Assembly (NCBI RefSeq): GCF_002814095.1
Contig: NZ_CP021913.1
Coordinates: forward strand, 1,178,001-1,242,000
DNA: 64,000 nucleotides
Direction: 5' to 3'
Source: Sagittula sp. P11
GTDB lineage: Bacteria > Pseudomonadota > Alphaproteobacteria > Rhodobacterales > Rhodobacteraceae
The translations under genes were made by a program, and so were the position numbers. Below are positions 19,095 through 27,914 of the stretch, in pieces; the stretch's first letter is position 1; every line of letters starts with the position of its first letter. The notes under the pieces are model-generated. The model ran no database searches. It had not been told where the DNA came from and saw only the letters and a list, made by a program, of their open reading frames with translations.

Positions 19095-20327
19095 ATGAAA
19101 CTCGCCTTGTCCTTCACCGCCCTCTTCTTCTCGGTCATCCTGCTGCAGCTTTCCTCCGGTGGCATCGGCCCGCTCGATGCGCTTTCGGGCATCGCGCTGA
19201 AGTTCACCACCACCCAGATCGGCCTTCTGGGCTCCGCGCATTTCGCCGGGTTCTTCATCGGCTGCTGGTGGGCGCCGCGCCTGATGGGAGAGGTCGGCCA
19301 CGCCCGCGCCTTCGCCGCCTTCACCGCGCTCGGCACCCTGGGCATCCTCGGCCACGTGCTGACCGACAGCGCATGGGCGTGGAGCGCGCTGCGCGTGGCG
19401 CAGGGGCTGTGCGTGGCGGGCGCCTACACGGTGATCGAGGCATGGCTGCAGGCCAAGGTCACCAACGCCAACCGGGGGCGCGCCATGGGGGCCTACCGCC
19501 TCGCGGACCTGGGCGCGGCGCTGGGGGCGCAGCTGGTGATCTCCGTCCTGCCGCCCGCGCATTACGTCTCCTACACGCTGCTGGCGATGGTCTGCTGTGC
19601 GGCGCTGCTGCCGCTGGCCCTGACCCGCATCCCGCAGCCCGTGGTGGCCGCGGCCCCGCGCCTGACGCCCTCGCTCGCCTGGCACAACTCGCCGCTCGCT
19701 GTTGCTGGCGTGCTGGTGGCGGCGCTGTCGGGCGCGTCCTTCCGGATGGTCGGACCACTCTACGGCGCCGCGGTGGGCCTTGCGCCCTCGCAGATCGCCT
19801 TCTTCCTTGCCGCCTTCGTCGCCGGGGGCGCGCTGGCGCAGCTGCCGGTGGGCTGGCTGGCCGACCGCTTCGACCGGCGCACCGTGCTGGTCTGGCTCTC
19901 GGTCGCGGCAATCCTCTCCTGCGTGTTCACCGCCACCGTCACCGACCTGCCCGCCTGGGGCATCATGCTGTCGGCGGCGGTCTTCGGGCTGACCACCTAC
20001 CCGATCTATTCCATCGCCGCCGCCCACGCGCACGACTTTGCCGAGGACGACAAGCGGGTGGAGCTCTCGGCCGCGCTGATGTTCTGGTACGCGACCGGCG
20101 CCATCGCTGCGCCCTATGTCGCCTCCGCCCTGATCGAGGGTTTCGGGCCACCCGCGCTTTTTGCCCTGATCGCGATCGGGCACGCCGCGCTGGTGATCTT
20201 CGGTTTCGTCCGGATGCGCGCCCGCCCGGCCGCCGCGACCCGCACCCGCTACGTCTATGCCCCGCGCACGACCTTCTCCGTCGGCCGCCTCCTGAAGCAG
20301 TTCCGCGACCCGCGCAACGGCGACTGA
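19095..20327 (+). CDS. MFS transporter (YcaD-like)
   Basis: 410-residue inner-membrane protein with about 12 hydrophobic helices. The loop after helix 2 is GFFIGCWWAPRLMGEVGHARAF (a variant of the MFS A-motif), helix 4 is RVAQGLCVAGAYTVIEAWLQAK, and the second half has GWLADRFDRRTVL (canonical A-motif). This arrangement, with VIEAWLQ/NRGRAMGAY, matches the YcaD-type subfamily. The final 40 residues are basic and cytoplasmic. Substrate unknown. No operon partner: the neighbour upstream is on the other strand and the downstream ABC gene has its own leader. Confidence 0.8.
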   Translation: MKLALSFTALFFSVILLQLSSGGIGPLDALSGIALKFTTTQIGLLGSAHFAGFFIGCWWAPRLMGEVGHARAFAAFTALGTLGILGHVLTDSAWAWSALRVAQGLCVAGAYTVIEAWLQAKVTNANRGRAMGAYRLADLGAALGAQLVISVLPPAHYVSYTLLAMVCCAALLPLALTRIPQPVVAAAPRLTPSLAWHNSPLAVAGVLVAALSGASFRMVGPLYGAAVGLAPSQIAFFLAAFVAGGALAQLPVGWLADRFDRRTVLVWLSVAAILSCVFTATVTDLPAWGIMLSAAVFGLTTYPIYSIAAAHAHDFAEDDKRVELSAALMFWYATGAIAAPYVASALIEGFGPPALFALIAIGHAALVIFGFVRMRARPAAATRTRYVYAPRTTFSVGRLLKQFRDPRNGD

Positions 20328-20520
20328 AGGCGCCCGCCCGGCCACGCCCCGTTCCCGCGCCGCCCAAAAAAGAGACGGTCGGGTATGCCGGGAAACAGTG
20401 GGGCGTTTGTCCGCAACGCCCCCTGCCGTACCCTCATTCGGCTGCCGGAGCCCCCGGCACGCAGGCGTTGGGGCGACAACAATAATACGGACGCCTGCCG
20501 ATTTTTACGGGAGGATACTC

Positions 20521-21783
20521 ATGAAGAAGGCATTCACGGCCTCCGTTTCGGCGCTGGCACTCTGGCTTCCGGCCATGGCCATGGCGCAGGACGGCACGGT
20601 CAAGTTCGGCATCCTTGTCGCCACCGAGGGCGCCTTCGCCGAAGGCGGCGCGGACGGCATCCGCAACGTCGAGCTGGCGATCCAGCAGGCGGGTGGCACC
20701 GCGGGCGGTCTGACCATCGAAACCGTCGTGGCCCCCACCGACACCACGCCCGACACCACCGTCCGGCAGGCGCGCAAGCTGATCGAGCAGGACGGCGTCG
20801 ACATCATCCTCGGCCCGCTTTCCGGCTCCGAGGGCATCGCCATGCGCGACTACGCCAAGACCATCCCCGACAAGACCGTCATCAACGGCATCTCGGGCGC
20901 GCTGGAAACCACCTGGGTCGACCCGGCCGAGAACTTCTTCCGCTTCAACCTCGACGGCGCACAGTGGGGCGCGGGGCTCGGCTCCTACGTGGTGAACGAG
21001 AAGGGCTGGACCAGGGTCGCCACCGTGGCCGCCGATTATTCCTTCGGCTACACCAACTTCCTGGGCTTCGCGGTGGACTTCTGCAGCGCCGGCGGCGACA
21101 TCGTCGAACGCTTCTGGGTGCCGCTGGGGTCGTCGGACTTCGGCGGGGTGATCGCCTCGCTGCCCGATGACGTGGACGCCATCTACCTCGGCGTCGGCGG
21201 CACGGACGCGATCAACTTCCTCAACCAGTACAGCCAGGCCGGGGCCGACACCAACCTGATCGGCGGCACGATCATGGCGGACCAGACCGTCCTGACCTCG
21301 CGCGGCCGCGCCAAGGAGGCCCTCGTCGGCACGCCCACCTCCGGCCCGCTGGCGGACGACAACCCCGATCCGGCATGGCAGGAATACGTCAAGGCCTACC
21401 AGGACGCCTTCCCGGAAGGTGAACGCTTCCCCTCGCCCTCGCTCTTCGGCGTCGGCTACTACGTCGCGGCGCTCGCGGCCATCGAGGGGCTGAACCAGGT
21501 CGACGGCGATCTCTCGGACGGACAGGCCGCCTTCAAGGAGGCGCTGTCCAGCATGACCCTCGAGACGCCGCTCGGTCCGGTCACCCTGAACGAGAACCGC
21601 CAGGCCACCGGCTCGGTGTTCATCAACGAAGTCGTGGATGACGGTCAGGGTGGTCTGCGTAACGAGTTCAAGTCGCGTACCGACAACGTCAACCAGACGC
21701 TGGGCCTGTCCGAGGAGGAATTCCGCGCGATGGGTCTGCCGTCCCGCGACACGCCCGATTGCGCAGCGCTGCGCGACGGTTGA
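20521..21783 (+). CDS. ABC transporter substrate-binding protein (branched-chain amino acid/amide family)
   Basis: 420 residues with a signal peptide (MKKAFTASVSALALWLPAMAMA, cleavage after residue 22). The mature part is a type I periplasmic-binding fold of the LivJ/amide family: VKFGILVATEGAFAEGGADGIRNVELAIQ, QARKLIEQDGVDIILGPLSGSEG and RVATVAADYSFGYTNFLGF. It should deliver the ligand to the permeases encoded from 25057 onward, the only matching importer in the window, although three genes intervene. GGGAGG precedes the ATG. Two stable hairpins directly after the stop (21808-21858) probably protect or terminate this mRNA, giving the excess of binding protein such systems need. Confidence 0.88.
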   Translation: MKKAFTASVSALALWLPAMAMAQDGTVKFGILVATEGAFAEGGADGIRNVELAIQQAGGTAGGLTIETVVAPTDTTPDTTVRQARKLIEQDGVDIILGPLSGSEGIAMRDYAKTIPDKTVINGISGALETTWVDPAENFFRFNLDGAQWGAGLGSYVVNEKGWTRVATVAADYSFGYTNFLGFAVDFCSAGGDIVERFWVPLGSSDFGGVIASLPDDVDAIYLGVGGTDAINFLNQYSQAGADTNLIGGTIMADQTVLTSRGRAKEALVGTPTSGPLADDNPDPAWQEYVKAYQDAFPEGERFPSPSLFGVGYYVAALAAIEGLNQVDGDLSDGQAAFKEALSSMTLETPLGPVTLNENRQATGSVFINEVVDDGQGGLRNEFKSRTDNVNQTLGLSEEEFRAMGLPSRDTPDCAALRDG

Positions 21784-21807
21784 CGAAGACACGGATGCGC
21801 AATCGCG

Positions 21808-21858
21808 CGCGGGGCCGCTTGCTGGCCCCGCGCTGCGCCCGAGGGGGCCGGTGCCCCC
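21808..21858 (+). terminator. Two tandem hairpins after the binding-protein gene
   Basis: Stem 1: CGCGGGGCC / GGCCCCGCG, loop of seven (21808-21832). Stem 2: GGGGGC / GCCCCC, loop of four (21843-21858). No T run follows. Position between a binding-protein gene and a downstream enzyme gene suggests attenuation or mRNA stabilisation. Confidence 0.6.
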
Positions 21859-21889
21859 GCGGCGCGCGTGGCTTCGGAGCGGGCTCGCC

Positions 21890-22927
21890 GTGTCTCTCAT
21901 CACCTATCTCACCCGCATCCATTTCGCCGACCGCGTGCTCGAGGACGCGCTGTCCGCAGAGATGGAGCGTCACGGCCTGCGCCATCTGCTGGTGATCTCG
22001 GACCGGGATGCGGCGCATGGCGACGGGCTCGACCGGCTCCACGCCGCCCTGCCCTGCCAGACACGCACCGCGAGCCACTTCGCCGGGGACATCGCGCCGG
22101 ATCTGGACCTGGCCCGCGCGCTCGAACTCCTCGAACAGGAGGGCTGCGACGGGATTATAGGGTTCGGCGGGCTGGCGGCCCTGAACCTCGCCCGGACCGC
22201 AGCGTCGGACCGGGTGCCTGTCATCACCATCCCCACCTGCACGGACACCGTGGGCCTCGGCCCCATCGACCCGGGCCTTTCGGCGCGGCCAGGACGCAAG
22301 GCGGCGCTGCCGGTGGCGATCCTTTGCGATGCGACGCTGACCACCTCCGCCGACCCGGAGGCCACGGCGGCAGCCGGCATGGACACGCTCTGCCAGTGTC
22401 TCGAATGCTTTCTGGGGACCGCCTTCAATCCCCCGGCGGACGGCATGGCGCTGGACGGACTGCGGCGCGCGGCGCTCTCGCTCGAAACCGCCGTGCAGGA
22501 CGGCAGGGACCTGTCCGCGCGGCGTGAACTGCTGGCCGCCGCCCTGAACGCGGGGCTGGCGTCGGAGAAGGGGCACGGCGGCATCGCGGCGGCGGCCCAC
22601 GGGCTGGAAGCCATCGCCCGCTCCCGCCGGGGTATCCTGCACGGCGCGCTCCTGCCCGAGGTGCTCGCCTTCAACGCGCCGGCGGTGCACGACCGCCTCG
22701 GGCTGGTGCGGATGGTACTGGGCCTGCCCGCCGACGCCGATCCCGGCGAGCGGCTGGTCGCGCTTGCGCAGCGCATCGGCCTGCCGCGCCGCCTGTCGGA
22801 CATCGGGATCGAGGAACACATGCTGTCGCGCGCGGCCCAGGGCGCCGCCGCCGATCCGGCCAACCGGACCAACCCGCGCCATGCCACCGGGCGCGACTAC
22901 GAGAGGATCATGCGTGCCGTCCTGTGA
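21890..22927 (+). CDS. Iron-containing alcohol dehydrogenase-like protein (GTG start)
   Basis: 345 residues of the type III (Fe-ADH) / maleylacetate-reductase fold: DGIIGFGGLAALNLAR (nucleotide-binding GGG region, here GFGG), VITIPTCTDTVGLGPI, then the metal region. Three of four expected ligands are seen: D in AAGMDTL, H in AAAAHGL and H in ILHGALLPEV. The fourth, normally H in DALTHAIE, is Q here (DTLCQCLE). The enzyme may use another metal or be altered in function. The start is set at GTG 21890 (GTG TCT CTC ATC) after GGAGC, since no ATG precedes the domain plausibly. Likely oxidoreductase for the substrate or product of the neighbouring uptake system. Confidence 0.72.
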   Translation: MSLITYLTRIHFADRVLEDALSAEMERHGLRHLLVISDRDAAHGDGLDRLHAALPCQTRTASHFAGDIAPDLDLARALELLEQEGCDGIIGFGGLAALNLARTAASDRVPVITIPTCTDTVGLGPIDPGLSARPGRKAALPVAILCDATLTTSADPEATAAAGMDTLCQCLECFLGTAFNPPADGMALDGLRRAALSLETAVQDGRDLSARRELLAAALNAGLASEKGHGGIAAAAHGLEAIARSRRGILHGALLPEVLAFNAPAVHDRLGLVRMVLGLPADADPGERLVALAQRIGLPRRLSDIGIEEHMLSRAAQGAAADPANRTNPRHATGRDYERIMRAVL

Positions 22928-22976
22928 TCCGGAATTGCCCCGCCGTGCCCCGCGCGGGCGGCACGCCAACCAATAT

Positions 22977-23004
22977 TTGTCGAAAACGGGAATCGGAGTA
23001 GCAT
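22977..23004 (+). promoter_or_regulatory. Candidate promoter of the AraC-family gene
   Basis: TTGTCG (22977-22982), 16 bases, TAGCAT (22999-23004), 74 bases before the ATG at 23078. Modest match to sigma70. Confidence 0.35.
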
Positions 23005-23051
23005 GCCCGTGTCCTGACATGCCCGGAGAGCGCATGCAGTGCCAACATTAA

Positions 23052-23066
23052 GGGACGAAACGTCCC
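23052..23066 (+). promoter_or_regulatory. Palindrome abutting the AraC-gene ribosome site
   Basis: GGGACG-AAA-CGTCCC, a perfect six-base-pair hairpin immediately followed by the GGGAGGAG ribosome-binding sequence (23067-23074). In RNA it could limit access to the site; in DNA it could be an operator. Confidence 0.4.
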
Positions 23067-23077
23067 GGGAGGAGTAA

Positions 23078-23908
23078 ATGAGTGACTCGCTGGCCGTGTT
23101 CCACGGCCGTTTCGGTCGCGTCTGCCTTTACAACATGGACCGCAGCATGGTGCCGCACGGGCACCGCGAGGGCCACCTGATCTTTCATCTTCAGGGGCCG
23201 CCGGGCCAGATCAACGTGAACGGCCGGAAATGGCCGCTCGCCCCGGGTCAGGGCGTCGCCGTCAGCCCTTGGCTGTCGCACTTCTACCAGCCGGTGCACC
23301 TGTCCGAACCGACGCTGGCGCTGGTGCTCTACATCCGGCCGTCGTGGTTCCTCGACGTGTCGCGGCGGGCCTCGGCCTCGCTCTCGTTCGGGCGCGTGGG
23401 GATCGAGGTGACCGACCACCTCGCCCGGCTGATCTACGGCACGGCGCAGGCCATGCTCGAGGAGGACAGCGAGGACGTGATGATCGAGGACCGCCTATGC
23501 GACCTCACCCGCGTCGCCTACGAACAGTCATGGCAGTGGACGCCGCGCGGTGCCGACTTCACCGGGCCGGACATGCCGCGCCGCGACTACCGCATCCGCA
23601 AGGCGCTGAAGTACCTGCAGGAAGGTCTGGGCGAGGCGCTGGAGATGGACCGCGTCGCGCGCGAGGTCGGCCTGTCGCGTCCGCATTTCTACAAGCTCTT
23701 CCGGGCGCAGGTCGGGCTGACACCGAACCTCTACCTCAATGCGCTGCGGATGGAGCAGGCGATCGACATGCTGGCCACCTCCGAGGACGGCGTGGCCGAC
23801 ATCGGCTTCGACCTCGGGTTCTCCAGCCAGGCCAGCTTCTCGCGGTTCTTCATCGGCAACGGCGTCGTACCGCCCTCGGCCTACCGCCGCTCGGTGCACG
23901 TCGCCTGA
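23078..23908 (+). CDS. AraC-family transcriptional regulator
   Basis: 276 residues. N-terminal cupin-like sensor (HGRFGRVCLYNMDRSMVPHGHREGHLIFHLQG... WPLAPGQGVAVSPWLSHFY) and a C-terminal double helix-turn-helix from about residue 175: LGEALEMDRVAREVGLSRPHFYKLFRAQVGLTPNLYLN followed by IGFDLGFSSQASFSRFFIGNGVVPPSAYRR, the standard AraC signature. It sits between the binding-protein/Fe-ADH pair and the large operon starting at 25057, so it is the natural candidate activator of both. Strong ribosome site GGGAGGAG, preceded by a palindrome. Confidence 0.88.
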   Translation: MSDSLAVFHGRFGRVCLYNMDRSMVPHGHREGHLIFHLQGPPGQINVNGRKWPLAPGQGVAVSPWLSHFYQPVHLSEPTLALVLYIRPSWFLDVSRRASASLSFGRVGIEVTDHLARLIYGTAQAMLEEDSEDVMIEDRLCDLTRVAYEQSWQWTPRGADFTGPDMPRRDYRIRKALKYLQEGLGEALEMDRVAREVGLSRPHFYKLFRAQVGLTPNLYLNALRMEQAIDMLATSEDGVADIGFDLGFSSQASFSRFFIGNGVVPPSAYRRSVHVA

Positions 23909-24004
23909 CGTAGCGGCCCCTTTGCCCTGATGGCCTGCCGCCTGCCGGCCGGGCGCCTGTTCCTTTGCCTGCATCCGCGCACCGGGCAGGCCACTCCCGC
24001 CGCC

Positions 24005-24811
24005 CTATGGTTCCCACCAGTCCATGCGCCGCTGCTCCCAGATCTTCTCGCCGATCTCGCAGTCGTAGGGCGGTTTCGCCGGGGCGAACTGCACGTCCTG
24101 GATGCCCTCGAGGCCCACCCCCCCGCTGCCGGAGGCGATCTCAAGCACCAGCTTGCGCCGCACCGCCTCGCCGAAGTCCGTCCAGTCCAGCACCGGGATC
24201 ACGAAGGAGCCGGGACCGCCCGTCACGCAGGATTCGTAGTAGACGTCGAGATCGTCGAGGTGCCACCGGCCGCCCATCCCCTCCTCCGTCATCAGCGGCA
24301 GGCCGTTGATGACGATCCGCCGCGCCAGCACGTCGTCGCGCGCATCGGTCACGATCCGCCCCTGGTTGTTCGGCCCGTCGCCCGAGATGTCGATGACCCG
24401 GCGCAACCCTTCGTAGTCGTTGGCCTCGATCATCTCCGCCCCGAAGGCCAGCGCCCCGGAAATGGAGGTCCGCCGCATTCCGATGGTGGAGGTCATCTCC
24501 ACCGCCCGCGCAAAGGCGTCCAGATCCTCCCGCCCCTCCAGCACGGTCCAGTCGACAATCACGTTCTGCCCGCCCGCCCACTCCACGTAGGTCAGCGCGA
24601 TGCGTTGCAGCAGCCCGGCCTGCACCGCGGCATAGACTTCGTCGGACCGCAGGGCCGAGGCATAGCCCTGCCGCTGGATCTCCAGCTCACCCATGGTCAT
24701 CGACCGCGAGACGTCGACCAGCAGGACAAGCTCCAGGTCGACCTCCTCTGCCCGGGCCGCGGTGGACGTGGCAAGGACGAGGGCGGCACAGGCGGCAAGA
24801 ACACGTTTCAT
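24005..24811 (-). CDS. Secreted DUF1194 / von Willebrand factor A-like protein
   Basis: 268 residues with a signal peptide (to about residue 21, ARA-EEV). The mature protein starts with a VWA-type strand and metal site LVLLVDVSRSM (DxSxS of MIDAS), later RRVIDISGDGPNNQG, and ends PPYDCEIGEKIWEQRRMDWWEP. This matches the DUF1194 family, common in Rhodobacterales; function is unknown, probably periplasmic protein binding. It is transcribed against the surrounding transport genes, with 96 bases to the AraC stop and 245 bases of divergent space to the operon start. Confidence 0.8.
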   Translation of the reverse strand: MKRVLAACAALVLATSTAARAEEVDLELVLLVDVSRSMTMGELEIQRQGYASALRSDEVYAAVQAGLLQRIALTYVEWAGGQNVIVDWTVLEGREDLDAFARAVEMTSTIGMRRTSISGALAFGAEMIEANDYEGLRRVIDISGDGPNNQGRIVTDARDDVLARRIVINGLPLMTEEGMGGRWHLDDLDVYYESCVTGGPGSFVIPVLDWTDFGEAVRRKLVLEIASGSGGVGLEGIQDVQFAPAKPPYDCEIGEKIWEQRRMDWWEP

Positions 24812-25056
24812 GGGGGAAAGGCTTCGGGTTCGCGGCCCTCACGTCAAATCACAAAGGGGACAACAGCCCCGCTTGCCCCACGAACCGGCCCCGCGCGCCG
24901 CAAACTGCGCATTTCCGGCGCAGCCCGCCTGCCCTTCGACGGCAAGGATGTTTTCAAACGGAGGGTTGAAGGATCAGACCCTCGGGTATCAGCGCGGCCG
25001 CGTTTGGGCGCTAACCTCTGCAAGCCCCTGCAACGGGGCGTCGTGGACGGGAGATC

Positions 25057-26067
25057 ATGCAAAGGTTCATTCAGCGCCATCCGGTCTGGTCATTCATCAT
25101 CGCGCTCGGCGCGGCGATCCTGCTGTGGCTGATCTTCGCGCCGTGGTCCGCAGGCATGGAGGAGACCCTCGGCAAGAAGCGCGTCTTCCTGAACGGCATC
25201 TTCGGGGGCATCACGCTGGGCGCGCTCTATTTCCTCGTCGCCTCCGGCTTCACCCTGATCTTCGGCCTGATGCGCAACGTGAACCTCGCGCACGGATCGC
25301 TCTACCTGCTGGGCGGCTACCTAGGCTTCGAGATCTCGGAACGGACGGGATCGTGGTTCCTTGCCTTCCCGGTGGTCTTCGTCGTCGTCGGCATTGTGGG
25401 CATCGTCCTGCAGAACCAGGTCTTCCGCCGGATGGAGGGCGAGGAACTGCGCCAGACCATGGTCACCATCGGCCTGTCGGTGGTCATCGCCGACCTCCTG
25501 CTGTGGCAATGGGGCGGGCAGTCCTACACGATCTACGCGCCTGACCTGCTGTTCGGCCCGATGACCCTGCCCATCGTCTCGGACGTCCGCGACAGCGGAG
25601 AGGTCGTCTATCTCAACTATCCCGCCGTCCGCATGGCGATCCTCTTCGCCGCCATCGTCATCGGCGTCGGCATGTGGCTGGTGCTGAACAAGACCCGGCT
25701 GGGCATGCTGGTCCGCGCCGGCGTCGACGACCGCGAGATGCTGGCCGCCTCCGGCGTGCGCATCCAGTACGTCTTCCTCGCCGTCTTCGCATTCGGTGCG
25801 GGGCTTGCCGGCATGGCGGGCATCGTCGGCGGCACCTTCCAGTCGCTGTCGCCCGGCGAGGACACGCGCTTCCTGCTGGCCAGCCTCGTCGTCGTGATCG
25901 TCGGCGGCATGGGGTCGATCCCCGGCGCCGCCATCGGCGCGCTGATCATCGGGCTCAGCGAACAGCTCGGCCTGATCTACGCGCCCACATATTCGGTGGT
26001 CTTCACTTTCCTCATCATGGCCGTCGTGCTGGCCTTCCGGCCGCAGGGCCTTCTGGGACGGGGGTAG
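25057..26067 (+). CDS. ABC transporter permease, LivH type
   Basis: 336-residue inner-membrane subunit with about nine hydrophobic helices; first gene of the 17-gene operon. Family hallmarks: GALYFLVASGFTLIFGLMRNVNLAHGSLYLLGGY at the N-terminal third and GAGLAGMAGIVGG... VVVIVGGMGSIPGAAIGALIIGLSEQLG near the end, as in LivH/UrtB permeases. Together with the LivM-type partner it forms the membrane channel of a branched-chain amino acid- or amide-type importer; the true ligand is not indicated. Three bases separate it from the next gene. Confidence 0.9.
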   Translation: MQRFIQRHPVWSFIIALGAAILLWLIFAPWSAGMEETLGKKRVFLNGIFGGITLGALYFLVASGFTLIFGLMRNVNLAHGSLYLLGGYLGFEISERTGSWFLAFPVVFVVVGIVGIVLQNQVFRRMEGEELRQTMVTIGLSVVIADLLLWQWGGQSYTIYAPDLLFGPMTLPIVSDVRDSGEVVYLNYPAVRMAILFAAIVIGVGMWLVLNKTRLGMLVRAGVDDREMLAASGVRIQYVFLAVFAFGAGLAGMAGIVGGTFQSLSPGEDTRFLLASLVVVIVGGMGSIPGAAIGALIIGLSEQLGLIYAPTYSVVFTFLIMAVVLAFRPQGLLGRG

Positions 26068-26070
26068 CGC

Positions 26071-27120
26071 ATGGCACTGGCCGAAGACCAACCGAAGGAC
26101 GATGCCGAACCGCTCTGGGTCGAACGCGTGCCGCCCGCGTGGTGGGTGCTGGGCGTGATCCTCCTGACGATGCCCGCCTGGGCCAACGACTTCATCCTGT
26201 TCCAGGTGATGGGCTGGACCTTCATCCTCGGGATCATCGCCCTGTCGCTGATGTTCCTCGCGGGCTACGGCGGCATGGTCAGCCTGATCCAGATGTCGGT
26301 CGCGGCCACCGGCGGCTACATGGTGGCGATCTTCGGCAGCTCCGGGGCCGAGCTGAGCATGGGGCTGTCGTGGTGGATCTACCTGCCGCTGGCCATCCTG
26401 ATCGCGGCGATCTTCGGCACCATCGTCGGCGCGCTCGCCGTGCGGACGGAGGGGATCTACACCATCATGATCACCCTCGCCATCGCGGCGGCCTTCTTCT
26501 ACTTCACCCGGCAGAACTACACGATCTTCAACGGCTATTCCGGCTTCAACCTCGTGGTGCCGCCGGAGCTTTTCGGCATCGACTGGCGCCAGCCGACGCC
26601 ATTCTACTACCTGACGCTCGGCTGCGCGCTGGCCTGCTATGCCGCCGTGGCCTACGTCTCGCGCGCGCCCTTCGGACTGGCGCTGCAGGGCGTGCGCGAC
26701 AACCCGCGCCGCATGGCGGCACTCGGGTTCAACGTGACGGCGCACCGCGTGGCGGCCTACACCTTCGCCAGCGTCATCGCGGCCATCGGCGGCATTCTCC
26801 TCGTCTGGCAGAACGCCCAGATCGCCCCCGGCACGGCGGGCATCCCGGCGGTCATCGACATCCTCGTGATCGCCGTGGTGGGCGGCATCTCAAGGCCCAT
26901 CGGCGCCTTCATCGGCGCGCTGATCTACGTGCTGCTGCGGACCTTCTCGCCCGACGTTCTGCTGGCCTTCGGGCTGTCGGGCGAACGCTTCAAGCTGCTG
27001 ATCGGCCTGGGCTTCCTGGCGGTGGTCTTCTTCTCGCCCGACGGGGTGCTGGGCCTGTGGGAGCGCTGGCGCGCCCGCCGCGCCCGCCGGGGCGACCCCC
27101 TGACCGGAGAGAGCGAATGA
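26071..27120 (+). CDS. ABC transporter permease, LivM type
   Basis: 349-residue second permease. Typical LivM pattern: LFQVMGWTFILGIIALSLMFLAGYGGMVSLIQMSVAATGGY, VGALAVRTEGIYTIMITLAIAAAFFYF, GVRDNPRRMAALGFNVTAHRVAAYTFASVIAAIGGILL (EAA-like cytoplasmic loop contacting the ATPases) and VGGISRPIGAFIGALIYVLL. It ends in an arginine-rich tail. Its stop overlaps the start of the ATPase gene (ATGA), implying translational coupling. Confidence 0.9.
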   Translation: MALAEDQPKDDAEPLWVERVPPAWWVLGVILLTMPAWANDFILFQVMGWTFILGIIALSLMFLAGYGGMVSLIQMSVAATGGYMVAIFGSSGAELSMGLSWWIYLPLAILIAAIFGTIVGALAVRTEGIYTIMITLAIAAAFFYFTRQNYTIFNGYSGFNLVVPPELFGIDWRQPTPFYYLTLGCALACYAAVAYVSRAPFGLALQGVRDNPRRMAALGFNVTAHRVAAYTFASVIAAIGGILLVWQNAQIAPGTAGIPAVIDILVIAVVGGISRPIGAFIGALIYVLLRTFSPDVLLAFGLSGERFKLLIGLGFLAVVFFSPDGVLGLWERWRARRARRGDPLTGESE

Positions 27121-27914
27121 CCATGGTCGAGGACAGGCGCACCGCCGACTCGCTCGGCTCCGTCAGCTCCGGCAACGCGCTGGAACTCCGCGGCGTGTCG
27201 AAGCTTTTCGGCGCGCTCGCCGCGATCTCGGACGTGACGCTGACCGTCCGCTCCGGCGAACGCCGCGCGGTGCTGGGATCGAACGGCGCGGGCAAGACGA
27301 CGCTCTTCAACTGCGTGACCGGGGACTTCCTGCCGACCTCCGGCACGATCCGGCTGTTCGGCGAGGACGTGACCCGCTTCCCGGCCTACGAACGCATCCG
27401 GCGCGGCCTCAGGCGCACCTACCAGATCAGCCTGCTGTTCAACGGGCTGACCGTGGCCGACAACGTCTACCTCGCCTGCCGGGGCGTATCGCGCGGGCGG
27501 TTCTCCTTCCTCAGGGCGCGCGCCAACGACGCGCTGCTGACCCGCTCGGACGAGCTGATCGCCGCCGTGCACCTGACCGAATGGCGCGACACCTCCGTCG
27601 CCAACCTCAGCTACGGCCAGCAGCGGCAGCTCGAGATCGCGCTGGCGCTGGCGGGCGCGCCGCGGATCATCCTTTTCGACGAACCGGCGGCGGGCCTGTC
27701 GCCGACCGAGCGGGCCGAACTGGTGGCGATCCTCAACGGCCTGCCCGGCCACATCGGCTACATCATCATCGAGCACGACATGGACGTGGCCCTGCGCGTC
27801 GCGGAAAGCGTGACGATGATGCACAACGGGCGGATCTTCAAGGAAGGCACCCCTGAAGAGATCGAGAACGACGCGGAAGTCCAGGAACTCTACCTCGGAG
27901 GCGGCGATGAGTGA
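27117..27914 (+). CDS. ABC transporter ATP-binding protein, LivG type
   Basis: 265-residue cytoplasmic ATPase. Walker [10 protein letters not shown] (about residues 60-68), signature LSYGQQRQ (variant of LSGGQ), Walker [14 protein letters not shown] and the switch histidine in [11 protein letters not shown]. Order and length fit LivG/UrtD. Start ATG at 27117 overlaps the previous stop; a second in-frame ATG lies two codons on. It overlaps the next ATPase gene by eight bases. Partners: the LivH/LivM-type permeases and the fused LivF-type ATPase. Confidence 0.9.
   Translation: MTMVEDRRTADSLGSVSSGNALELRGVSKLFGALAAISDVTLTVRSGERRAVLGSNGAGKTTLFNCVTGDFLPTSGTIRLFGEDVTRFPAYERIRRGLRRTYQISLLFNGLTVADNVYLACRGVSRGRFSFLRARANDALLTRSDELIAAVHLTEWRDTSVANLSYGQQRQLEIALALAGAPRIILFDEPAAGLSPTERAELVAILNGLPGHIGYIIIEHDMDVALRVAESVTMMHNGRIFKEGTPEEIENDAEVQELYLGGGDE

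Noticed and set aside
24061-24080. GTAGGGCGGTTTCGCC as another REP copy
   Set aside because: Lies in the conserved C-terminal PPYDCE coding segment of the DUF1194 gene with only a four-base-pair stem; probably chance.
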